17,524 bases of DNA. It comes from CAYVMN01 sp964452575 (lineage in GTDB: Bacteria; Desulfobacterota; DSM-4660; Desulfatiglandales; Desulfatiglandaceae). The DNA lies in assembly GCA_964452575.1 (NCBI GenBank), contig CAYVMN010000094.1:1-17524 (forward strand), read 5' to 3'. Position 1 is the first letter of the stretch. Every line of letters starts with the position of its first letter. The translations under genes were made by a program, and so were the position numbers. Shown here one piece after another: positions 1 through 6,487 of this stretch. The notes under the pieces were generated by a model. The model ran no database searches. It was not told the origin of the DNA and worked only from the letters and a program-made list of their open reading frames with translations.

Positions 1-59
1 TCCCCTTCCAGGGGTTAAACCAAAGCCGGCCCCCTCTGGGGTCGGATATTTACTTGTGC

Positions 60-260
60 CTCGCCGGCGATGTGCTCAAGGAGTTAGCGGTCCACCACCC
101 GGCAGCCGGTCTTTTCAGCCACGATGTAAGCGATCTCCATGGCTCCCTAAGACCTCTTTCTGGACCACCGTATCGCGGAGGGTAGGGTTAAAGCATTCAG
201 GTCAGGATGGCCTGGTCTTGGTTAGATACACAGGGACCCAGGTGATCAGAATGTCGAGGT
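60..260 (-). pseudogene. Degenerate coding remnant, family not recognised
   Basis: Read on the minus strand, this stretch gives protein-like text interrupted by two in-frame stops and one apparent frameshift. Recognisable pieces in order are NLDILITWVPVYLTKTRP, then FNPTLRDTVVQKEVLG, then after a frame change MEIAYIVAEKTGCRVVDR, a stop, and LLEHIAGEAQ. The last part loosely recalls the segment of cytidylate-kinase-like proteins after the P-loop (IA..VAEK.G.RVVDRELLE), but that match is weak. Nothing resembling a start codon with a ribosome binding site is seen. It may equally be chance open text. The call rests on the composition of the fragments only. Confidence 0.25.
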
Positions 261-279
261 TTTTTACATGGTGTAAAAA
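260..279. promoter_or_regulatory. Palindrome TTTTTACA-TGG-TGTAAAAA, candidate enhancer (UAS) for a sigma-54 activator
   Basis: A perfect 8-bp inverted repeat with a 3-bp spacer (261-268 and 272-279), preceded by one further T at 260. Its centre lies about 122 bp upstream of the GG of the sigma-54 promoter at 391-406, a normal distance for a bacterial enhancer-binding protein site. The same arms (TTTTTTACA, then TGTAAA after 3 bp) recur at 14253-14270 upstream of the other sigma-54 promoter in the window. That repetition is the main evidence that it is an operator and not a chance hairpin. Confidence 0.6.
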
Positions 280-389
280 GTGACCTGAAAGAAGGTTAAG
301 GGAGAGCCCTCGTGGGGATTTTTTCAGTAGCGTTAATAAATTCAATGAGGTCAGCGAGTTGTATTGTGTTTAGCCCCTGTAACTCCTTT

Positions 390-418
390 TTGGCATGCGG
401 GTTGCTTTATGTTATAAT
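390..418 (+). promoter_or_regulatory. Sigma-70-type promoter overlapping the sigma-54 promoter
   Basis: TTGGCA at 390-395 is one mismatch from the -35 consensus, followed by exactly 17 bp and a perfect TATAAT at 413-418. It occupies the same DNA as the -24/-12 elements, so the two holoenzymes could not bind together. The start would be about 425, a few bases downstream of the sigma-54 start. This gives a basal plus inducible arrangement for acetate activation. Confidence 0.55.
391..406 (+). promoter_or_regulatory. Sigma-54 (-24/-12) promoter for acuB-acsA-usp
   Basis: The sequence TGGCATGCGGGTTGCT matches the RpoN consensus TGGCAC-N5-TTGC(A/T) with a single substitution and the obligatory GG-N10-GC spacing. 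The transcription start would be near 417, giving a 5' UTR of about 130 nt before the acuB start. A candidate activator palindrome lies at 260-279. The AT-rich 334-346 stretch is only a degenerate IHF-site match (7 of 9 informative positions). Confidence 0.75.
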
Positions 419-500
419 GACAAATACCGCTACCACTAGGGGAGGCTACAAGCACCTCGAAAGAATCTTTGCCAGCACAAGAAAGGCTGAGGAGAAGAAC

Positions 501-525
501 CCGATCCACAGAAGATGTGGATCGG
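501..525 (+). promoter_or_regulatory. Perfect 10-bp stem-loop in the acuB 5' UTR
   Basis: CCGATCCACA at 501-510 pairs perfectly with TGTGGATCGG at 516-525 around a GAAGA loop. No T-run follows, so it is not an intrinsic terminator. It ends 13 nt before the GGAGGT ribosome binding site. It could be an RNA structure affecting translation or stability, or a DNA operator. An ATG at 515 lies within it and is not a plausible start. Confidence 0.55.
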
Positions 526-550
526 CAAGCACAAACATGGAGGTGTTATC

Positions 551-1228
551 ATGTTAGTCAAAGACTGGATGACCAAGACCGTCGTGACTGTCGACGAGGG
601 TGATTCCATGCAGGATGCATTAAAGACGTTAAAGAAGCACGATATCCATATGCTGCCGGTTACAAAAAAAGGAAAACTGGTGGGTATAGTGACCGATCGA
701 GATCTCAAGAGGGCCTCTGCCTCTGATGCCACTAGCCTTGAGATCCATGAGCTTCTGGCTCTCATATCCAACATCAAGGTCAGAAGTATAATGACCAAAG
801 ACCCGATCACAGTCCCCTTTGATTATACTGTGGAAGAGACGGCCGAGGTACTTCTGAAGAATAAGATATCCGGTGTGCCAGTGGTTGACTATGCGGGGCA
901 GATTGTGGGTACAATTACAAAAGGGGATATATTTAAGGTGCTGATTTCTCTGACTGGGGTAGGAACGCGAGGAATTCAGTTCGCCTTTCACGTTGAGGAC
1001 CGGCCAGGATCCATCAAGGACCTTGCAGATATTATCAGGAACTTCGGGGGACGCATGGTCAGTATCCTGAGCACTTACGAACGGGTCCCAAAGGGATTTC
1101 GCAAGGTCTATATTCGCGCCCATGGAATAGAGCGTACCAGGCTTCAAGAGCTAAAACAAGAGCTCAACAAGAAGGCCACGTTATTATATTTTGTAGATCA
1201 CCGCGAGAACAAGAGAGAAATCTATTAG
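551..1228 (+). CDS. acuB: AcuB-like CBS-CBS-ACT domain protein
   Basis: A 225-residue protein with two CBS domains in tandem and a C-terminal ACT-like domain, the architecture and size of Bacillus AcuB. CBS1 covers about residues 1-60 (VKDWMTKTVVTVDEGDSM, then LVGIVTDRDLKRA). CBS2 covers about 75-135 (VRSIMTKDPITVP, then VGTITKGDIFKVL). The tail from about 145 (IQFAFHVEDRPGSIKDLADI) is ACT-like. CBS pairs usually bind adenine nucleotides and ACT domains small metabolites, so an energy-sensing role beside the synthetase is likely. The biochemical function of AcuB is poorly defined. The start at 551 is chosen because GGAGGT lies 6 nt upstream at 539-544; an upstream ATG at 515 lies in a hairpin. 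First gene of the acuB-acsA-usp operon, 14 nt before the acsA start. Confidence 0.85.
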   Translation: MLVKDWMTKTVVTVDEGDSMQDALKTLKKHDIHMLPVTKKGKLVGIVTDRDLKRASASDATSLEIHELLALISNIKVRSIMTKDPITVPFDYTVEETAEVLLKNKISGVPVVDYAGQIVGTITKGDIFKVLISLTGVGTRGIQFAFHVEDRPGSIKDLADIIRNFGGRMVSILSTYERVPKGFRKVYIRAHGIERTRLQELKQELNKKATLLYFVDHRENKREIY

Positions 1229-1242
1229 GGAGGAATATGAGA

Positions 1243-3219
1243 ATGAAAGACAAAGGTAGCCAAGTTGAGTCGGTATATATGGAAAAAAGAGTGTTTCATC
1301 CCATCAATGAGTTCGTACAAGGTGCATACGTAAAAGGCATAAAAGAATATGAGGAGTTATATAGAAGATCGATAGATTATCCACAAGAATTCTGGGCAGA
1401 GATGGCCGATGAGAACCTTGACTGGTTTAAGAAGTGGGATGGCCCGGTAGAGGAATACAGTTTCAAGGACGACATATATCTGCGTTACTTTGTAGGCGGG
1501 AAGTTGAACGCTTCTTACAACTGCCTGGATCGGCACCTTATGACGTGGAGAAGGAATAAGGCCGCCCTTATCTGGCAGGGAGAGCCTTCGGAGGAGTCAA
1601 GGACCTACACATATCAAGAGCTTCATCACCAGGTCTGCAAGCTCGCCAATGCCTTGAAAGGCCTTGGCGTAAAGAGAGGGGATAGGGTCTCTATCTACCT
1701 GCCGATGATCCCAGAGCTTTCCATTGCCTTGCTGGCCTGCGCAAGGATTGGGGCCATTCACAGCGTTGTATTTGGTGGCTTCAGCGCTGATGCACTAAAG
1801 GATAGGATCCTAGACTGCGATTCCAGGGTACTCATAACCAGCAACTGTGCGTACCGCTCAGGTCGGATACTGGAGAGCAAGAAAAATGCTGACACTGCCT
1901 TGAATTCCTGCCCTGAAGTCAAGACATGCATTGTGGTCGAGAGAATTGATAGGGAAACTCATATGGTAAAGAGTCGGGATTACTGGTGGCATGAATTGAT
2001 GAAAGGGGCTTCCCATAACTGCGATGCCGAGCCAATGGATTCAGAAGATCCATTGTTCATTTTGTATACCAGCGGCAGCACAGGTAAACCAAAGGGGGTC
2101 CTTCACACGACTGCAGGGTACCTACTCTTTGCCATGTTGACACTAAAGTACTCTTTTGACTATAAGGACAAAGACGTCTGGTGGTGCACGGCCGATATCG
2201 GCTGGATCACAGGCCATAGCTATATCGTTTATGGACCACTGGCCTTGGGCGCCACGTCTGTCATGTTTGAAGGTGTCCCCAACTACCCTCAACCTGATCG
2301 CTTCTGGGAGGTAGTGGAAAAGTATGGCGTTAACATCTTCTACACTGCCCCAACGGCTATCCGCGCCATGATGAAAAACGGTGATCAGTGGCCCAACAAT
2401 AGAGATCTGAGCACCCTGAGGCTCTTGGGAACAGTTGGGGAACCTATCAATCCAGAGGCCTGGATCTGGTATTACGAGGTGATAGGAAAAGGACGGTGCC
2501 CGATTGTGGACACGTGGTGGCAGACAGAGACCGGCGGCATGATGATCACTTCTTTTCCCGGGGCCATGCCCATGAAGCCTGGTTCGGCCGGTCTCCCCTT
2601 TTTTGGTGTCACCCCAGTTGTGCTCCGAGAAGACCGCTCGGAAGCAGGGGTCAACGAGGGGGGATATCTTTGCATAGCCAAGCCTTGGCCTGGTTTTATG
2701 CGAGGGGTCTATGGTGATCCCGAGCGATTCAAGAAGCAATATTTTCTGGATTACCCTGGCTACTACTTTACGGGGGACGGAGCCAGGAGAGACGAAGACG
2801 GATATTTCTGGCTGATGGGACGGGTCGACGATGTGATTAATGTCTCCGGGCACCGGATGGGGACAGCCGAAGTTGAGAGCGCACTGGTTGCCCATCCGGC
2901 GGTGGCAGAATCGGCGGTCGTGGGTTTTCCCCATGAGATAAAAGGGCAAGGGATCTATGCATTTGTGACGCTGAAACAAGGTCTTGAGCCGACAGAAGAG
3001 CTGAGGAAGGAACTCATTCAACACGTAAGAAAAGAGATAGGCCCGATTGCATCTCCGGACAAGGTCCATTTCGCAGAAGCCCTGCCCAAGACCCGGAGCG
3101 GAAAGATTATGCGAAGAATACTGAGAAAGATAGCTGAAGGACAAATTGACCAGCTTGGCGACACGTCAACCTTGGCCGAACCAGATGTGGTGAAGGACTT
3201 AGTAGCAGGGAGACAGTAG
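1243..3219 (+). CDS. acsA: Acetyl-CoA synthetase (AMP-forming)
   Basis: Activates acetate with ATP and CoA through acetyl-AMP to acetyl-CoA, in the cytoplasm. It is full length at 658 residues. Visible hallmarks are the adenylate-forming P-loop YTSGSTGKPKG, the motif DTWWQTETGGMM, the hinge region YYFTGDGARRDEDGYFWLMG, GRVDDVINVSGHRMGTAEVE in the C-terminal lobe, and the terminal PKTRSGKIMRRILRKI. In this family the lysine of SGK is the catalytic residue for adenylation and the target of inhibitory acetylation (here the codon at 3103-3105). The start at 1243 is preferred over the ATG at 1237 because the GGGAGGA ribosome binding site (1228-1234) is only 2 nt from 1237 but 8 nt from 1243. It lies 14 nt after acuB in the same transcript. 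The nearby acuC and GNAT-like gene suggest control by reversible acetylation. Confidence 0.95.
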   Translation: MKDKGSQVESVYMEKRVFHPINEFVQGAYVKGIKEYEELYRRSIDYPQEFWAEMADENLDWFKKWDGPVEEYSFKDDIYLRYFVGGKLNASYNCLDRHLMTWRRNKAALIWQGEPSEESRTYTYQELHHQVCKLANALKGLGVKRGDRVSIYLPMIPELSIALLACARIGAIHSVVFGGFSADALKDRILDCDSRVLITSNCAYRSGRILESKKNADTALNSCPEVKTCIVVERIDRETHMVKSRDYWWHELMKGASHNCDAEPMDSEDPLFILYTSGSTGKPKGVLHTTAGYLLFAMLTLKYSFDYKDKDVWWCTADIGWITGHSYIVYGPLALGATSVMFEGVPNYPQPDRFWEVVEKYGVNIFYTAPTAIRAMMKNGDQWPNNRDLSTLRLLGTVGEPINPEAWIWYYEVIGKGRCPIVDTWWQTETGGMMITSFPGAMPMKPGSAGLPFFGVTPVVLREDRSEAGVNEGGYLCIAKPWPGFMRGVYGDPERFKKQYFLDYPGYYFTGDGARRDEDGYFWLMGRVDDVINVSGHRMGTAEVESALVAHPAVAESAVVGFPHEIKGQGIYAFVTLKQGLEPTEELRKELIQHVRKEIGPIASPDKVHFAEALPKTRSGKIMRRILRKIAEGQIDQLGDTSTLAEPDVVKDLVAGRQ

Positions 3220-3300
3220 TTCTGTCACGGGCATACGCGCTGAGTCAACCTTGGAGTAGAAACAAAGAGCAAGGAAAATTGGAAAGGAGGACCTCTGCTA

Positions 3301-4236
3301 ATGGGTTCTAACGGAAAGAAACTCTTGGTGGCTGTTGATGGGTCTGAATACGCCTTAGAAGCTGTCAGATACATTAGTAAAATTGCACCATTTAAGAAGA
3401 CACGGGTGGTCCTGTTTCACGTCTATGAGAAACTCCCCAAGGTCTACAAGGATCTGGAAAGGGAGACTCAATTCGATCACAGGATGGCAAGGGAAATAGA
3501 TGCCCTGAAAATGAGACAAGAGGCGGCGTTACAAGAATACATGCAGAGGGCCAAGCAGATCCTCCTGGATGCTGGTTTCTCCCCTGATGCCACAGGGGAA
3601 AAAACGTGCGTAGAAGAAAAAGGCATTGCTCGGGATATTGTCAGTGAGGCCCAAAGTGATTACAGCGGCGTGGTCATTGGAAGAAAAGGTATAAGCGATT
3701 ATGAGGGGCTTGTTCTCGGAAGCATTTCAACCAAACTCATTGAGAAAATCGATTCTGTGCCGCTCTTGGTAATTGGAAAAGGCGCGAAGCCTGGTAAGAT
3801 CTTATTGGCCCTGGACGGCTCGGAAGGCGCTATGCAGGCCGTGGATTACGTGGGAAAAACGGTGGGAGGCCCTGATTTCGAGCTGGCTCTGATACATGTT
3901 ATAAGAGGGGGAGAGGCGTCGAAGTCCGGTTATCACCTGATTGTCCTTACAGATGAATATATAGAAGAGGCCAAAGAAAAGATTAACGCCAACTTCGAGG
4001 AAGCCAAGAGCCGTTTGATAGAACTGGGGTTTAAACCGAATCAGATTTCTACCAAGATCATTACGGGCGTGTATAGTCGAGCGGTTGCCATTTTCGAAGA
4101 GGCAAAAGAAGGCGACTATGGGACTATCGTCTTGGGAAGAAGAGGATTATCCAAGGTGCGAGAGTTTTTCATGGGGCGAGTCAGCAACAAACTCATTCAG
4201 CTGGCCAAAGGACAAGGGGTTTGGGTGGTGAGCTGA
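3301..4236 (+). CDS. Tandem universal stress protein (two UspA domains)
   Basis: A 311-residue protein made of two UspA domains. The first begins KLLVAVDGSEYALEAVRY and carries GRKGISDYEGLVLGS, an exact G-x2-G-x9-G-S ATP-binding signature. The second begins KILLALDGSEGAMQAVDY and has GRRGLSKVREFFMGRVS, where the final position after G is R instead of S/T, so nucleotide binding there may differ. A ribosome binding site AAAGGAGG sits about 10 nt before the ATG. An 81-nt gap follows acsA with no visible terminator or promoter, so read-through from the acuB promoter is likely. Usp proteins are often linked to energy limitation. The role beside acetate activation is inferred from position only. 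Confidence 0.9.
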   Translation: MGSNGKKLLVAVDGSEYALEAVRYISKIAPFKKTRVVLFHVYEKLPKVYKDLERETQFDHRMAREIDALKMRQEAALQEYMQRAKQILLDAGFSPDATGEKTCVEEKGIARDIVSEAQSDYSGVVIGRKGISDYEGLVLGSISTKLIEKIDSVPLLVIGKGAKPGKILLALDGSEGAMQAVDYVGKTVGGPDFELALIHVIRGGEASKSGYHLIVLTDEYIEEAKEKINANFEEAKSRLIELGFKPNQISTKIITGVYSRAVAIFEEAKEGDYGTIVLGRRGLSKVREFFMGRVSNKLIQLAKGQGVWVVS

Positions 4237-4285
4237 CATAAATTCTGACCAAAGAGATTTGAAATGGAATGACAGCGTCGTCGCT

Positions 4286-5482
4286 TTAGTTTTCCTGTAT
4301 CCCGTGGAGGGGAAAGACCTCCTTCTGAATATAGGCAACTACCCTTTGCGCCTCCCTGAAGGCCTTCTCTTTGATTTCCCCCTCGCTTTGATATGGGTGG
4401 TCATACAGACTGCCCACCTCCATTTCCGGTCCGAACATCATCCCCCCCACAAGCCCGGCAAATTCGTCTTGTGGCTCCACACGATTAAGGATCGACCAGG
4501 CCAAAGTCCAGCAACGGGCAGTCCGGTATATGTCGTAACCACCACCCCCCAAGGCCAAAATCCTTGGGCAAAGCTCCCTGATTCCTCTAACGGCCTTCTG
4601 GTAGATATTGTTGGTAAGCCTAAGGTGGGTAAGAGGGTCAGATATCAGGGTATCCGCCCCCAGCTGACCAACTATCATGTCAGGCGAAAAGCTCTTGATC
4701 AAAGGAAAGGTGACCTGCTCAAGGACAAAGTCGTATACCTCATCATCGGTTCCAGGCTCTAGGGGTATATTTACCGTAAATCCCCTCCCCTCTCCTTCCC
4801 CAATCTCCTGCTCATACCCGGACCAGGGGTAGAGTGTCCTTCCGGTTTCGTGGAGGGAGATAACAAGGACCCTGGGGTCCCTGAGAAAGGCCTCCTGGAC
4901 ACCGTTGGCGTGATGGGCATCAATGTCCATATAGGCAATCCTCAGTCCCGGCGACCTCTGTAATACGTCCATAAGGCCGACGGCTACGTCATTAATGTAG
5001 CAAAACCCTTCGGCATGCGTCGGCATAGCATGGTGAAACCCTCCTATAGGGTTGAAGGCGACAAGGACGTCTCCGTCCAGGATTTTAGTTAAGGCCGCAT
5101 GTGTACCTCCTGCTGCCCGAAGTGACCATTCGTAGATTCCTGGAAGGATGGGGTTGTCCTCAGTCCCCAGGCCACGCTCAAGCACGTGGTTACTTACCTC
5201 ACCCTGACTGGCCTGCTTGAGTATGCGGAGATAGTCGGGTTCGTGAAAGAGTCTAGCAAGGGTTTCTTCAGCGAGAGGTGGATCGAGAAGGGTCATCCAT
5301 GGATAATTCATCACCCCGTAGCGGTTACAGAGGTCGTAGGCCTTAGTTGCCCTTTCAGGCTTAAATGGGTGGTCAGACCCAAAGTCAAACCCGGCCGTTT
5401 CATCCGAATAGACGAAGATAGACCCCAGGGTCTGGACATCTGTGATTGGCGCATGCATAGGCGAACTGGTTGGGTTTTCCAA
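4286..5482 (-). CDS. acuC: AcuC-type histone deacetylase family protein
   Basis: A 398-residue member of the HDAC/AcuC/AphA family, zinc-dependent lysine deacetylases or amidohydrolases. Seen in order: PIGGFHHAMPTHAEGFCYIN with the paired histidines H150-H151; YMDIDAHHANGVQ with zinc ligands D188 and H190; QLGADTLISDPLTHL with the third ligand D277; and LGGGGYD with the transition-state tyrosine Y316. All catalytic positions are present. In Bacillus, AcuC deacetylates and reactivates AcsA, so the adjacent acsA is the obvious substrate. The start is a TTG at 5482 with AGGA just upstream and an in-frame stop immediately before it. An ATG at 5458 is possible but has no ribosome binding site. It converges on usp with 49 bp between them and diverges from the GNAT-like gene across 169 bp. 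Confidence 0.9.
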   Translation of the reverse strand: MENPTSSPMHAPITDVQTLGSIFVYSDETAGFDFGSDHPFKPERATKAYDLCNRYGVMNYPWMTLLDPPLAEETLARLFHEPDYLRILKQASQGEVSNHVLERGLGTEDNPILPGIYEWSLRAAGGTHAALTKILDGDVLVAFNPIGGFHHAMPTHAEGFCYINDVAVGLMDVLQRSPGLRIAYMDIDAHHANGVQEAFLRDPRVLVISLHETGRTLYPWSGYEQEIGEGEGRGFTVNIPLEPGTDDEVYDFVLEQVTFPLIKSFSPDMIVGQLGADTLISDPLTHLRLTNNIYQKAVRGIRELCPRILALGGGGYDIYRTARCWTLAWSILNRVEPQDEFAGLVGGMMFGPEMEVGSLYDHPYQSEGEIKEKAFREAQRVVAYIQKEVFPLHGIQEN

Positions 5483-5597
5483 AGGATCCTAGCCAAAGAT
5501 ATTCGAGACCTGAAGTAAGAACATCGAACACGCAAGAATGTAACAGCTGCGTGAAAGGCAGGTCAACGAAAAAGATGGGAAGCCCATGGTGTTTCTT

Positions 5598-5626
5598 TTG
5601 ACATGCCAGCAGAAATGGATTAATGG
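5598..5626 (+). promoter_or_regulatory. Weak candidate promoter for the GNAT-like gene / kinase operon
   Basis: A perfect TTGACA at 5598-5603 lies in the 169-bp divergent gap. At 17 bp spacing the -10 would be TAATGG (3 of 6), and a better AT-rich TAAATA sits too far away. No sigma-54 element is present on either strand. This is only a candidate for the transcript starting at 5652. Confidence 0.25.
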
Positions 5627-5651
5627 TAAATACGCCGAGAGATGCTGACCC

Positions 5652-6458
5652 ATGCCATGGATTCGTAGAATTAGCCGCCTTTCCCGCCTAGAGAAGGAGG
5701 GTTTTTACAGGATCCTCATCCCGCCCTCCCTATTTACTCGTTTTGGGATCGATCCCATATCCTTATGCAATGAGGCGGGCAAGAAGGTGGTGCGTTTCTT
5801 CTCTCCTGAGGGGGACAGGACCTGCCTCGTGGAAATCATGCTAGAGGGCATGGATGACCCAATCTATTCCATCCAGCTGTCAGATTCCAACGACTTTACT
5901 CAGATCGACTGGGATTTCCTGGTTGTGAATGCCCCCGACGCCCCCAAGTTCAATACCCATTTAGATCAGGAAGGAAGGGATACGCTTTTCGGGTGGGCCA
6001 ACAGGAACCTCCTGGAGGAAGTGAAGGCTATGGAGGCGGGCCTGTTTCCAGGACAAACCAGAAAGGGTCTTGGGCTGTCTCGAGAGATAGTGCGTGTCCT
6101 TGAGTTTTTCTGCGCCATCTTCGACATCAAGGCCATACGACTGGAGGCCCTCTTCTACCACAATGCCATCACCTATGAGAGGTACGGGTTCAGCTACTTC
6201 AGCGGTTATCGGGAGATGAAGAGGATTCACGAGTTATTCCAGACGGGGGAAAAGCTCTTCAATAAATTGGATAAGAGCACTCCTTTTCGTAGACCCGAGT
6301 TCGCTTACCACGTTAGGGGCCGCAGTTGGGCCATTCATGATGGGATACTATTGGAGATCGATGACGATCTGCTGGACAAAGGCTGGGTCTCGCCCGTTAT
6401 GTATCGGATGGTAGGCAACCCCAGGGCCATGATCACTTTCCCTGATCCAGTGTATTAG
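5652..6458 (+). CDS. GNAT-like protein, candidate AcsA acetyltransferase (AcuA/Pat analogue)
   Basis: A 268-residue soluble protein that I cannot assign to a named family with certainty. Its middle looks like a GNAT core. Residues 135-150 (QTRKGLGLSREIVRVL) resemble the acetyl-CoA-binding loop and helix of motif A (R/Q-x-x-G-x-G). Residues 161-182 (IRLEALFYHNAITYERYGFS) resemble motif B, with the typical N-A-x-x-x-Y-x-x-x-GF ending and a candidate catalytic tyrosine Y175. The N-terminal 130 residues and C-terminal 80 residues are not recognised, and no membrane segment is seen. The ribosome binding site is weak. It is divergent from acuC and 29 nt upstream of the histidine kinase, so likely co-transcribed with it. 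Opposing the deacetylase beside acsA, it is a natural candidate for the acetylating partner. That role is inferred from fold hints and context. Confidence 0.6.
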   Translation: MPWIRRISRLSRLEKEGFYRILIPPSLFTRFGIDPISLCNEAGKKVVRFFSPEGDRTCLVEIMLEGMDDPIYSIQLSDSNDFTQIDWDFLVVNAPDAPKFNTHLDQEGRDTLFGWANRNLLEEVKAMEAGLFPGQTRKGLGLSREIVRVLEFFCAIFDIKAIRLEALFYHNAITYERYGFSYFSGYREMKRIHELFQTGEKLFNKLDKSTPFRRPEFAYHVRGRSWAIHDGILLEIDDDLLDKGWVSPVMYRMVGNPRAMITFPDPVY

Positions 6459-6487
6459 GCGCTTATAGCTGAGGAAAAAGGATACCT

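Larger units (their letters stand above)
1..550. other. Non-coding leader region upstream of acuB
   Basis: No intact gene is visible in this stretch. It opens with two tight inverted repeats: CCCCT-TCC-AGGGG at 2-14, and an 8-bp stem at 26-45 (CCGGCCCC / GGGGTCGG with one G-T pair). Read on the minus strand, the second is followed by a moderately T-rich run and could be a weak terminator. Roughly 60-260 holds a decayed minus-strand coding remnant. From 260 onward the DNA is regulatory: a palindrome at 260-279, an AT-rich stretch at 331-346, overlapping sigma-54 and sigma-70 promoters at 390-418 and a stem-loop at 501-525. Short open frames here have no ribosome binding site or recognisable product. 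Confidence 0.6.

Noticed and set aside
56..283. 75-codon plus-strand open frame
   Set aside because: There is no ribosome binding site, the composition is arginine- and serine-rich like a shadow frame, and it overlaps the palindromic regulatory site.
515..550. Upstream ATG that would extend AcuB by 12 residues
   Set aside because: It sits inside the 501-525 stem-loop without a ribosome binding site, while the ATG at 551 has GGAGGT at 6 nt and starts the CBS domain normally.
2143..3144. Long minus-strand open frame opposite acsA (333 codons)
   Set aside because: It lies wholly inside a clear acsA gene, has no recognisable motif, and such antisense frames are a by-product of the codon bias of the real gene.
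5540..5580. Minus-strand TTGACC-N17-TTACAT as an acuC promoter
   Set aside because: The -10 matches at only 3 of 6 positions. It may be real, but the sequence alone does not support listing it.
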